From contig JALMQS010000225.1 in the NCBI GenBank assembly GCA_024734495.1, forward strand, positions 13,793,573 to 13,857,572: a stretch of 64,000 bases of DNA. The letters are read 5' to 3'. Shown here in pieces: positions 1-8,309 of the stretch; the stretch's first letter is position 1, and each line of letters opens with the position of its first letter. The stretch is from Forficula auricularia. Taxonomy: Eukaryota; Arthropoda; Insecta; Dermaptera; Forficulidae. Under the pieces are notes generated by a model that was not told the DNA's origin, ran no database searches, and saw only the letters and a list, made by a program, of their open reading frames with translations. The position numbers were made by a program, and so were the translations under genes.

Positions 1-108
1 GTGGCAGTAACAATAATATCTTGTATTTCATTCTCAGCAGAATTATTATTAATAATGTAATAATAATTCTGCTGAGAATGAAATACAAGATATTATTGTT
101 ACTGCCAC
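1..108. repeat. 51-bp perfect palindrome at the window edge
   Basis: Bases 1-51 and 58-108 are exact reverse complements separated by a 6-base spacer (ataatg). The left arm begins at the first base of the window, so the palindrome may extend further. It is followed by a decayed hammerhead-like core and is probably the hinge or arm of one of the foldback elements that fill this window. Confidence 0.9.
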
Positions 109-156
109 TGAAAGAGGAGACAGAGGGAATGCTGCATTGATTTTCACTGACTTTTC

Positions 157-199
157 AAAATCCTGAAGAAGGAGGAATAGCCTCCGGAACGTCGGTTTT
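157..199 (+). ncRNA. decayed hammerhead-like core
   Basis: The core runs 163-193: CTGAAGA, one extra A, stem II GGAGG/CCTCC, then GGAA instead of GAAA (A13 changed to G), ACGT and C17. A possible stem I pairs AAAATC with GGTTTT on the two sides. The change of an invariant core base suggests an inactive copy. Confidence 0.45.
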
Positions 200-205
200 A
201 TGAAT

Positions 206-841
206 AAAAAGATAGTGTAAATTATCTTCTTCTTTTTTTTTTGGACTGCCTCATCAATATCCACTTAATATTATATAAAATTTGTAAATTTCACGTTTGT
301 ATTTTCTTTAATTGATTTATTTTGAATTAAATAAAAAAGATTTGTCAACTTGTAAGTAGGTATTTGTGCCCTCAATTGCTTTTCTCGAGACCCCACCTGA
401 CCCTTCTCTCCACCCGCAATCCGAAAAGAGCCAACTATTTTAATTGAATCTGCTCTCTCGGGCTAAAACAACAGCCAATCAGTCGACTCAGCTGTTCATC
501 AACGGGAGACCAACGAGCAAAACAACCATTAATTAGCCACTACCACTATTTTTAAACAATTTCTTGAAGAAAAAACAACAACTTTAAAATCTTATATTTA
601 AGTATTTTCAATATTTTTTTTTACTAATTAATTATTTTTTTATTAGAAATAATTCGATGACATTTTCATCTTCATCAGACGTCAATTATATCTCATTTAA
701 ATTGATGGCAGAAAATGATACCCACGCGGAAATGTCAACCATAATTGATTTTATAGATTGATTAAAGCTTTGATGGATTAATAATTTATTAGAAATTTTT
801 AAAAATAAACCATATTAACCTATGGGATCCGTTATAGAAAC
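206..841. other. AT-rich intronic DNA, no gene seen
   Basis: No convincing exon, RNA gene or transposon terminus was recognised. The stretch around 370-530 is less AT-rich but has no sustained reading frame. Confidence 0.5.
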
Positions 842-853
842 TTTGTTTATTTG

Positions 854-974
854 ATTGAAAGTTTTTTTGCCGAGAGTAGCAGAATGTTTATATATTGAAG
901 GAGACAACAATCGTTATAAATAAATAAAATTTATAATTCCAGTAGAAGACACACTCTTTTATTGTCTCCTTCAA
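854..974. mobile_element. deleted short foldback element, TTTGCCGAGAGTAGCAGA family
   Basis: The element carries the family end TTTGCCGAGAGTAGCAGA and the other end with GAAGACACACTC, but the ribozyme core has been lost. It is flanked by the 12-bp direct repeat TTTGTTTATTTG at 842-853 and 975-986. Comparison with the copies at 30824-31003 and 37622-37868 shows that the missing middle is the hammerhead-like segment. Non-coding. Confidence 0.75.
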
Positions 975-1171
975 TTTGTTTATTTGTGTAGTGTATATTT
1001 GCTAGTGTTTGAATAAATAAATTACATTGAAAAGTTTTTGTATTGCCGAGAGTAGCAGAGTTGTTGATTCATTAAGAGAAACAAAGAGGTCGTCCTCTGC
1101 TTAATGCAAATAAACATACACACATAAATATCGAAATTATACATCTGTATGTATATTATTTATTTGTTTGA

Positions 1172-1206
1172 GAGTATAGTTTCGAAGACTCGGCCTTCAT
1201 CATCAG
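1172..1206 (-). ncRNA. hammerhead-like core, stem III damaged
   Basis: On the minus strand: CTGATGA, extra T, stem II GAAGG/TCTTC, GAA, then ACTATACT and C17. Sister copies have the palindrome ACTATAGT, so a G to C change has broken stem III. The rest of the core is intact. Confidence 0.55.
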
Positions 1207-1386
1207 TCCTTTTTAATTATAAATATCATTTTTCATGGGTTCAATATCGTAGGGATACTAAAAATTTTCGATCTTTACTTAGCTAGGAGACAGTTAAAAT
1301 TAAAATTTAACTAAGTAAAGATCAAAAATTTTCAATATCCATACGATACTGACCCCATGAAAAATGATATTTATAATTAAAAAAGA

Positions 1387-1421
1387 CTGATAATGAAGGC
1401 CAAGTCTTCGAAACTATAGTC
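1387..1421 (+). ncRNA. hammerhead-like core, G8 mutated
   Basis: The order is CTGATAA, T, a GAAG/CTTC stem, GAA, ACTATAGT, C17. G8 of the core is A here, which should abolish activity if this is a hammerhead. It is the partner arm of 1172-1206. Confidence 0.5.
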
Positions 1422-1584
1422 TCAAACAAATAAATAATAGACATATAGATATATAATTTCCATATATATGTGTGTATGTTTATTTGCATTAAGCAAAGGA
1501 CAACCTCTTTGTTTCTCTTTATAAATAAATTACAGTGTATAATGTGGTTTATTTTAAAAATTTCTAATAAACAATAATTGAATT

Positions 1585-1730
1585 TGCCGCTAGGAATACC
1601 TATATTTTACAATTACTAAGAGAACAAATCAATCACAAAATTGTGTCATATATTAGATCCGAGACGAATGAGTTATTTTTAATTATATCTCAGAAGGGAT
1701 TTTTTAGCCCTTAGAGTTCGATTCCTTAAA
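1585..1730 (+). repeat. dispersed repeat related to the 10.9-11.5 kb element
   Basis: Contains AATTTGCCGCTAGGAATA, then GTGTCATATATTAGATCCGA, TTTTTAATTATATCTCAGA and GAGTTCGATTCC. The same order of blocks is seen at 10893-11545 and, partly, at 3720-3780 and 17725-17820. Non-coding. Confidence 0.5.
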
Positions 1731-1789
1731 GAAAAAAATTGAGCTATCTGTTGAATAAGCTAAAAATATCAAAGCAGAGAGAATTATTT

Positions 1790-2340
1790 GACCCCCCCCC
1801 CGCCCCCGTCATTTTGGGTCGTTGGTTTTTGCATTTTTAGACTTCTGGGTTTCCACTGATTATGAATACAACATTTGGTTGAGTTTGCTCAAATGGCCTA
1901 GATTTTTAATTTTTAACCCCCCATCCATCCCCCTTAATTTTGTGTCGATATGCACCAAAATCTAATCAGCTCTTATTCTCAATGGACCAAAACTACTTGT
2001 GAAATTTGGTTTTGATATTCACACTAGTTTTTGAAATAGCACGTCTACAAAATTTAGTAATGCACGTACTAACAGACAAACAGATATTTTGACAAAATTA
2101 TTATCTCGAAAAATGTAATTTTTTCGATGTTCACTTATTAGGGTTTTTTTGTAGACCGAAATGCCATGGTTTCGCGCAATTTTTTTAACCAAAAAATTTT
2201 CAGCCGTTTTTGAGATATTTCGAAAAAAAGAAGCAAAAATAAAAACACTCTTTCATGCATGATTACAATACTTGACCATACCCTGTATGGTAAAGTAAAA
2301 ACGAAATAACCAGCCATTCGTACTTATTATATTCATCCAT
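1790..2340 (+). repeat. dispersed C-rich repeat, single-unit copy
   Basis: A poly-C block is followed by TTGGTTTTTGCATTTTTAGA, CCACTGATTATG and a block containing GATATTTCGAAAAAAAGAAG. The same blocks recur inverted at 32160-32900, where part is tandemly repeated, and directly at 61800-62230. No protein was recognised. Confidence 0.65.
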
Positions 2341-3029
2341 TCAAGGAATTGTTGAATTCTCTATTGCGGATTCTAGAATAGCTGAGGCATCCCTTTAATC
2401 TAGTGGTAAATTAATAATTGTACTGCTCATTGGTCTATCATCTAATATGATTTAAATAGCAAATTGCTAATATTAAGAACCCTCTGCAGTTCATAATTAA
2501 TAATATTTAGCTAGTATCTAGAATAGCAAATAAAGTTAAGAGGAGGATGCAAAAGTGGGGGTTGCTCTGAATTAAAAAAAAGCCATAAATAAAAGGATCG
2601 TTTTGATATTTTAATTAGACAGTGTTGGCGCGAAGGAGATTTATTATCTCGTTCATCTTGGCTGCTGAGGGAGAGGAATTTCTTCACTTAATTGTGCTTT
2701 TGTGCGCTGATTGGGAATTAATCAAAATATCTTGAATAATATGTTGAAAACATTCTCGTACACGAATTCATTGAATTTTTCTATTTAGATTGGGATATTT
2801 TTCAGAGGGAAACCACCCATGGTGAAATATAAAAATAAAATTTGTTAAAAATTCATCAACCAAAGCCACAACAATAGAAAATACATATTTCGAAATTTTG
2901 GGTAGTATATTTTAACAATTACAAGTGATGTGGTTACTTGAATAAGAAAAAATGTATGTTTATTACTTAAAGTATTCATAGTCCACTCAAGATCCAAAAA
3001 AATTATTCTAGATCATGATATTTAACCAT
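2341..3029. other. intronic DNA, no feature recognised
   Basis: AT-rich sequence with stop codons in all frames. No splice-bounded coding block, RNA gene or repeat terminus was identified. Confidence 0.5.
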
Positions 3030-3215
3030 TTAAGTACCTGGAGCCATCGAGCAATGCACGGTAACCAAATAAAAAAAAAATACAAATATATATAGTACAC
3101 GACCCCTGGACCTCCCACCGCGAAACCACGCACATCGCCCCCACCACTGCACCCCCACCGCCACCCCCAGTAGGTACTTTTTTGGACAGCATCCCATGGT
3201 TGAAAAGTCACCAAC
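3030..3215. repeat. C-rich dispersed repeat, copy 1
   Basis: The block starts with GTACCTGGAGCCATCGAGCA, continues ATGCACGGTAACC, and ends in a C-rich tract of CCCCCACC-type repeats. A second copy lies at 29490-29630. Open frames here are artefacts of the low-complexity tract. Confidence 0.6.
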
Positions 3216-3274
3216 CGCCACTGATGTAAAATAAACTTATTTATTTATTTATAGCCTTTTTTGGTTTCTTGCAT

Positions 3275-3400
3275 AAAATATACAATATATACATAGTTAA
3301 TTAGTTATTGTACCAGGCCCCTTAGGGCATAGGCCTCTCCCAAATTCGTCCACGCTTTCCTTTTTCTTGCCACTCTGCACCAGTAAGTACATTTTCGAAA
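3275..3400. repeat. possible dispersed retroelement fragment
   Basis: Contains the block CCAGGCCCCTTAGGGCATAG followed by GCCTCTCCCAAATTCGTCC. It resembles a short untranslated-region fragment of insect retroelements, but no second copy occurs in the window, so the assignment is a guess. Confidence 0.25.
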
Positions 3401-4254
3401 AATAAAATTTGAATATTTTACAATATTAAGATTTTCAAAATTTTTAAAGACAAATAAGTGCATTTTCGAAAAAAAAAATCTGAATATTTTACATTTTCAA
3501 GAGTATAATAAAATAATAGTCTGGTTTAAAAAAAAATTCTAACTCAAAAATACCTGAGTATCGAAATCTTTTAAACTGCATTCGAGATTTTCCCAAACAA
3601 GTTTAAGTGTAATAGTTTCGAAAATAAAAAAAGGTAATCAAAGTTTTCTAAAATTGAATATACAAGACAAATGACAAAATTAGTAGCTTTAAAAAATTAC
3701 TATAGAAAATCAAGAGAGGTGGTGAGCTACTAGATCCGAGATCTAATGGATGATTTTTATTATGTCAGAAGGGTTGAACACCAAACTGAATAAAACGAAA
3801 TCACTTTTAAATAAAAAATAACTTTATTCTACTTAATGACCGTTTTACAGTGTTAGCTGTGTGGAAATACACGTCTAAATAATTAAAATAAATATTTTTA
3901 ACTTTCGACTAAGCACCTCGGATAGTCAGAGTCTGAAGAAAACCAATATAAGAATTTATATTTTAGAAAATATATATTTTTATATAGCCTTAGAGCATGT
4001 TTTTAATGGTGTTTTTGATACACTCTCGCATAGGGATGTAAAATAAAAGGCTACATTTTTTTTACTCCCTCTTAAATAAGCAAGTTAAAGGATACGGTCT
4101 AACGTTTCTTGGTTTAATTGCTATGTCTTACGACTTGCTCCATCCACATCTATCACAATGGAATTAAAATTTGATAAATTATATTTTAAAACAAATAAAG
4201 GGGATTATTTTATATCTGTTTAGGTCACATATTGAATGTAGGTATTAGATATAA
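3401..4254. other. intronic DNA with small dispersed-repeat relic
   Basis: A relic of the TCTAATGGATGATTTTTATT / TGTCAGAAGGGTTG repeat family lies at 3720-3780. No gene was seen in the remainder. Confidence 0.45.
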
Positions 4255-4665
4255 TTGAAAAGATTTTGTTTGCCGAGAATAGCAGAGCTGTTGATTCATG
4301 AAGAGAAGTCAATAAGGTTGTCCTTTGCTTGATATAAATAAATAATTTATTTGTTAGAGAACAGAGTTTCGAAGATTTGACATTCATCATTAGTCTTTTT
4401 AATTATCTATTATTTCTCATGGGTTAGAATACTCGAGTGGATGTAGAAAAATTATTTTTGTTTTAAAAGCAAGGTAGTCATAAAACAAACAAATTTATCT
4501 ATATATATCCGATTGGGTTTCCAAAAAAGATCGATGATGAATGCCAAACCTTCGAAATTATAGTCTCTGACGAATAAATTATATATGTAGGTACTTTATT
4601 TAGATTCGATATATATATGTTTATTTGAATCAAGCAGAAGACAACCTCAATGATTTATTTTAATG
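4255..4665. repeat. decayed hammerhead foldback relic
   Basis: The left end is TTTGCCGAGAATAGCAGAGC, like the element at 1027-1520. Both arms keep recognisable ribozyme-region blocks. On the minus strand around 4370-4400 the core reads CTAATGA (G5 changed). On the plus strand around 4527-4570 it reads CGATGATGA and CGAAATTATAGTC. Both cores are mutated at invariant positions. Confidence 0.55.
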
Positions 4666-4697
4666 TATAGTGTATCTTATTATATTAAACGAGGAAT

Positions 4698-4721
4698 TCT
4701 TGTATATATATATATATATAT
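4698..4721. repeat. (TA)n microsatellite
   Basis: Uninterrupted TA dinucleotide run directly upstream of the GAATCGGTTTCTCG block. Confidence 0.85.
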
Positions 4722-4905
4722 ATAGAATCGGTTTCTCGAAAATGGCTCTAGCGATTTGGATGAAATTCACGGTTTAGGGGTTTTTTGGGTTGACATTTCG
4801 ATCTGTCACAGTCTCATCTTCGGCTAAGTTGTTTTTGATGTGTTTTTTGTTAAGTGAAATAATTATTAACAGGTGGCTGTCTCGATAAAAATGAATAATT
4901 ATATT

Positions 4906-5332
4906 GAATGTAATGGAAGGCAGCCCAGAGGCAGTGAGGAAAGAAAAAATTAACACATATAAAATATGGTGTAATTTATTGGAATCCCTCCTCCCTTCCT
5001 TTCAAACCGACGTTTCGGAGGATTTTTCCCTCCTTCTTCAGGGTTTCAAAGGGTCAATGAATGAAACAAATAAAATGGTTCCTTCTTCTCTCCACAGTAG
5101 TGTTCAAAAACATTCTTCATTTTTAACAAAGGCATAGAAAAACAAATTTTTTTTCCCTTCTTTTCTTAATTAAACGAAACGTCGGTTTGAAAGGAAAGGA
5201 GGAAGGACTCCAATAAATTACATATGTGTTAATTTTTTCCTTCCTCACCACCTCTGGGCTGCCTTCCATTACATTCAATTAAAATTTCTATCAGTCCGTC
5301 TCTCTCCAGAGAAAATTTCGTTGCAAAAAAGT
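4906..5332. mobile_element. foldback element with complete hammerhead-like motif
   Basis: Inverted arms start at GAATGTAATGGAAGGCAGCC and end at its reverse complement. The right side adds a tail, TCAGTCCGTCTCTCTCCAGA, outside the arm. The 11-bp direct repeat ATAATTATATT flanks the element at 4895-4905 and 5333-5343. The left arm holds an intact minus-strand hammerhead-like motif; the right arm keeps only the 3' half (CGAAACGTCGGTTTGAAAGG near 5174). A similar tail occurs in the element at 16620-16930. No protein-coding potential. Confidence 0.75.
4998..5053 (-). ncRNA. hammerhead-like ribozyme motif with long stem I
   Basis: Core 5009-5041 on the minus strand: CTGAAGA, one extra A, stem II GGAGG/CCTCC with a 7-base loop, GAA, ACGT (self-complementary, stem III in a dimer), C17. 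The flanks form stem I: CCTTTGAAACC before the core pairs with GGTTTGAAAGG after it, ten pairs around a single G-G mismatch. All invariant hammerhead bases are present. Self-cleavage is inferred from family knowledge only. Confidence 0.75.
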
Positions 5333-5966
5333 ATAATTATATTTTTATTCAATTTCCTTTTAATAATTAATTGGTTTTTCAATTTTAAATTCCACAAAAA
5401 GATCATTACAAATATTATTATTTATTAGAATTTGTCAATTTGATTAATTGGAGGTATTTTTTATTGAATTTTAAATGATTAAAAATAATATTAATATATC
5501 ACTTTGAACTAAAGCAAAAAATTACCGAGCAACGCTTGGTGTTCCAGGTAGTATTTATTATTAAAGAAATTTTCTCTTGAATATATAAAGGTAAATTTTA
5601 ATTACTTTTTTTATAATCAAAAATGTTAATGTTCCTTCGCCTGTGAAAACTCAAAGAAAAGTGAGTTAGTTATGACGTCACCATTGTATATATTTACAGA
5701 AATCCTTCTAACAGGACCCGAATCAATTAATATATAATGTATACTTTTAAGTAAAGCTATTCGGAATAGTAACTTTAAAATATTTAAAACAATAAATAAG
5801 CTTTTAATTTAACATTTTCTTTAAAAAAAAAACCCCTAAAATTATAAATTAATAAAAGTTCAAAGAAAATGTTGCATCACTCATAATTAATTCATAATGA
5901 ATAATAGTTAAAACTGGAATAGTAGAGAATTGGACAATAAATAAAAAAACAGAGTTTTTATTAAAT

Positions 5967-6008
5967 GGCCAGACGTTTCGTCTATTTATTTGGACCTCCT
6001 CAGTGGCC
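5967..6008 (-). ncRNA. hammerhead-like ribozyme motif
   Basis: Minus-strand core 5972-6003: CTGAGGA, extra G, stem II GTC/GAC, GAA, ACGT, C17. Stem I pairs GGCCA (before the core) with TGGCC (after the cleavage position), five perfect pairs. It is the opposite-arm partner of 7021-7062. Confidence 0.75.
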
Positions 6009-6047
6009 CATCCTATCACTCTCCGTCAAAAGACAATTCCACTAGGC

Positions 6048-6355
6048 GTCAAAACATCTTTAATCTTTATTTTTACTTCTACAATAAATTATTTGCCTCA
6101 ATTACCCAACAATCTTGAATCTTATTCTCTTTTTAACAATTAAAAAAAATCAAAAATTGTATAAAACTTCTAAGTTGTTTTTAAACATATTTGAATTTGA
6201 TTTTAAATTTAAACAATTTTGAAACAACATAGAAGTTTTATAAAATTTTTGATTTTTTAATTGTTAAAAAGGGAAAAAAGTTTAAGATTGTTGAGTAATT
6301 GAGATCAAAAATGTATTGTAGAATTAATAAAAAAGATTAAAAATGTTTCGACGCC
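6048..6355. repeat. inner foldback repeat
   Basis: GGCGTCAAAACATCTTTAAT at the left pairs with the inverse of ATTAAAAATGTTTCGACGCC at the right. The arms continue inward through CAACAATCTTGAATCTTATT and AAAACTTCTAAGTTGTTT. The arms are imperfect and the element is non-coding. Its ends flank the hammerhead element 6397-6624. Confidence 0.7.
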
Positions 6356-6396
6356 TAATGGAAATTTTAAATAGTTTTCTAATTAATATATTAAAT

Positions 6397-6624
6397 TAAA
6401 TTGAAAGTTTTTTGCCGAGGGTAGCAGAATTTTTATATATTGAAGTAGACAATAAAAGAGCGTGTCTTCTGCTGTAATTATAAATTTTATTTATTTATAA
6501 CGAGACTATAGTTAATATTGTAATAGACTGATGAAGAGGGCAAAGCCCTCGAAACTATAGTCTCGTTATAAATATATAAAATGTATAATTCCAGTAGAAG
6601 ACACACTCTTTTATTGTCTCTTTC
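6397..6624. mobile_element. short hammerhead element, TTTGCCGAGGGTAGCAGA family
   Basis: Flanked by the 12-bp direct repeat AATATATTAAAT at 6385-6396 and 6625-6636. The related repeat at 36.7 kb lacks this insertion at the equivalent position, which supports a real insertion. The left arm is an inverted copy of the sequence downstream of the ribozyme and stops at the palindrome ACTATAGT. The intact core is on the plus strand. Non-coding. Confidence 0.75.
6519..6572 (+). ncRNA. hammerhead-like ribozyme motif
   Basis: Core 6528-6562: CTGATGA, extra A, stem II GAGGGC/GCCCTC with loop AAA, GAA, stem III ACTATAGT (three pairs around AT), C17. After the cleavage position, TC pairs with GA before the core, and after a small internal loop TTA pairs with TAA. 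All invariant core bases are present. Confidence 0.75.
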
Positions 6625-6649
6625 AATATATTAAATAATAATTAATATA

Positions 6650-6900
6650 TCAGAGTTGTTTTTGACCGCGTTTTTAAACAAGATATATATATCGCTAGAC
6701 TACTGCTGGTTGAGGCTATTAGAGTCAGCAAAATCTTAAATCTGGACCAAGAGAAATGAAAAAGATATGATCCATCTAGGTGTGTTCCAGCGATTAGCCC
6801 GCATGACGCTTTTTACCAAATACTGATATGGATCACCTAGTGAATTTGTGATCTAAGATGTTATATACTTCAATCCCCCAGGCCAGCGCGCTCAGTCTAT
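6650..6900. repeat. copy of the 36.7-kb foldback family
   Basis: Shares with 36686-37131 the blocks TTGTTTTTGACCGCG, TCTGGACCAAGAGA, GATCACC and AGATGTTATATA in the same order. Only one arm is present here. No protein recognised. Confidence 0.6.
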
Positions 6901-7017
6901 TAACACACATGGAAGGTGTTCCTATCAATTAATCATAAGTTTCGTATATTTGATTCATTCGCGAATCGAATTCAGGTGATTTGCTAGTGGAATTGTCTTT
7001 TAACAAAGAGTGATAAG

Positions 7018-7066
7018 AATGGCCACTGAGGAAGTCCAAATAAATAGACGAAACGTCTGGCCCATT
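7018..7066 (+). ncRNA. hammerhead-like ribozyme motif, best small example
   Basis: Core 7026-7057: CTGAGGA, extra A, stem II GTC/GAC with a 10-base loop, GAA, ACGT, C17. Stem I is GGCCA 7021-7025 with TGGCC 7058-7062, extended after one bulged C by AAT/ATT. With only an ACGT palindrome as stem III, the motif would be expected to work as a dimer, as reported for small hammerheads of Penelope-like elements. Activity is inferred. Confidence 0.78.
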
Positions 7067-7142
7067 TAATAAAAACTCTGTTTTTTATTTATTGTCCAAT
7101 TTCCTACTATTCCTGTTTCAACTGTTAAATGAAAATTTAATA

Positions 7143-7846
7143 ATTTATTTTTAATTTTTTTTAACCAAATTTCGATTTCTATCTAACTGTATAGGAGAGA
7201 GAACGCGAGTATTTCGAATATGAATTATGTGTCAAATAATTGAAATTCATGAAGTTTCATTTCAGTCCCCTGTAAGCTTTTAACCATACCTATATGCGCT
7301 GTATATATTTGGATCCGAATTCAATTGATCGCACCCCAAGTGACGAGGGATCAAGATGAAAAAGGAAGGGTGGTTGTGGAGGGGATGCCACCCATCCAGC
7401 AGGCACGTCCCTGGCTAAACTTTCCTTAGTTCTGCAAATTTTATCCAACCGGCTTTAACTTTATTCCACCCCCATTCTTTCTCTCTCTTTTTAGCTTGGT
7501 TGAACTTTTTGGAACTTCATCGAAGCACCCGATCAGATCTTTATCTCTACTCGTCCGTTTTTCACGATACACGGAAGCTTATGGAAATCGACACGAATCC
7601 GATTACAAGCAATAATTCGAAAATCAATAATATCTCTTTCTATTCTAGGATTTTATATAAATATATAAAAGAAATTCAGATGCTAGTTCAAACAAATTTA
7701 AATTATTTGAATTTCAAAATTTAAACATTTTATTTATTAATAAATCGATTTCTGACAAGTTTCAGACCTTCTAGCTCAAACCTTATGAAGACGAAACAAA
7801 GCCGGCCAAGTGCAAGTCAGACTCGAGAATAGATAGATACCTTATA
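7143..7846. other. intronic DNA, no feature recognised
   Basis: Contains a less AT-rich patch at 7320-7530 without splice-bounded coding sequence. The short open frames here carry no recognisable domain. Confidence 0.5.
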
Positions 7847-8155
7847 TCTATATATATAAAATAGAAAAGTATGTGGATATATATGTATGTGGAAACGATC
7901 TGATTGGCCAGTGCATAGCCAATGCCAAAGCGTTAAATTATTAGAACGATTCTGATTGGTCAGATAGTGATCGTGCTTAGGCAATGTGTTAAATAAATCT
8001 TTCCTTATTCTTCCTTATTTTTGAATCAATTTCATTCAGCACATTCTTTCGATACTTACAGTAAGATTTTAAATTTCAATTATTAAATTGGTATGAACGA
8101 GACGCTCCCCGCCAGGGGCATGTGACGCCGGGCCGAAGGCCCGGTCGTCAGCTAG
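7847..8155 (+). mobile_element. non-autonomous Helitron
   Basis: The element begins TCTATATATATAAAATAG after a host A and ends CTAG before a host T, the target rule for Helitrons. A perfect 7-bp GC hairpin, CCGGGCC-GAA-GGCCCGG at 8128-8144, sits 7 bases before the terminal CTAG. At 309 bp there is no room for Rep/helicase, so it must be mobilised in trans. A second element with the same 5' terminus lies at 30191-30797. Confidence 0.8.
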
Positions 8156-8176
8156 TATATATATATATATATATAT
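8156..8176. repeat. (TA)n microsatellite
   Basis: TA run abutting the Helitron 3' end; the likely target of its insertion. Confidence 0.8.
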
Positions 8177-8204
8177 GTTCATTGAGGTATCCGCGGATGG
8201 GTTC

Positions 8205-8305
8205 TATGTCATTAGAGATTTTTCGGGTTTCTCCGCGTGGGTTTGAGAGTTTTTCTTTCAAACTCTCAACCCACGCGGAGAAACCTGAAAAATCTCTAAT
8301 GACAT
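8205..8305. repeat. 48-bp arm inverted repeat
   Basis: The arms TATGTCATTAGAGATTTTTC... and its inverse differ by about one mismatch and one indel, with a spacer of about 6 bases. The GC-rich part TTTCTCCGCGTGGGTT is unusual for the surroundings. The adjoining GGTGTGGGTTTTTGGTGAAA resembles the terminal box of hammerhead foldbacks, but no core is present. Confidence 0.8.
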
Positions 8306-8309
8306 ATAT

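Larger units (their letters stand above)
1027..1520. mobile_element. foldback element with two hammerhead-like cores
   Basis: This is a long inverted repeat. The arms begin near the block AACAAAGAGGTCGTCCTCTG (and its inverse) and meet near 1275-1290. A 14-bp direct repeat, ATAAATAAATTACA, flanks it at 1013-1026 and 1521-1534. The left end has the TTGCCGAGAGTAGCAGAG box shared with other elements in the window. One hammerhead-like core lies in each arm, pointing in opposite directions. No open reading frame of note. Confidence 0.75.
4680..5551 (+). mobile_element. possible non-autonomous Helitron interrupted by a foldback
   Basis: The left block TATATTAAACGAGGAATTCT, a TA run and GAATCGGTTTCTCGAAAA recurs at 52190-52480. 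At the right, ACCGAGCAACGCTTGGT can form a 7-bp hairpin just before GTAGTATT, as expected near a Helitron 3' end, although the canonical CTAG is GTAG. The foldback 4906-5332 would have inserted inside it. Tentative. Confidence 0.3.
5908..7130. repeat. 1.2-kb compound foldback
   Basis: The outer arms TTAAAACTGGAATAGTAG and CTACTATTCCTGTTTCAACT bound a long inverted repeat. Both arms carry AATTGGACAATAAATAAAAA, a hammerhead-like core and an AGACAATTCCACTAG block (or its inverse). The interior holds at least three further repeats: the foldback 6048-6355, the hammerhead element 6397-6624 and a copy of the 36.7-kb repeat at 6650-6900. This is nested insertion into one non-coding element. Confidence 0.75.
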
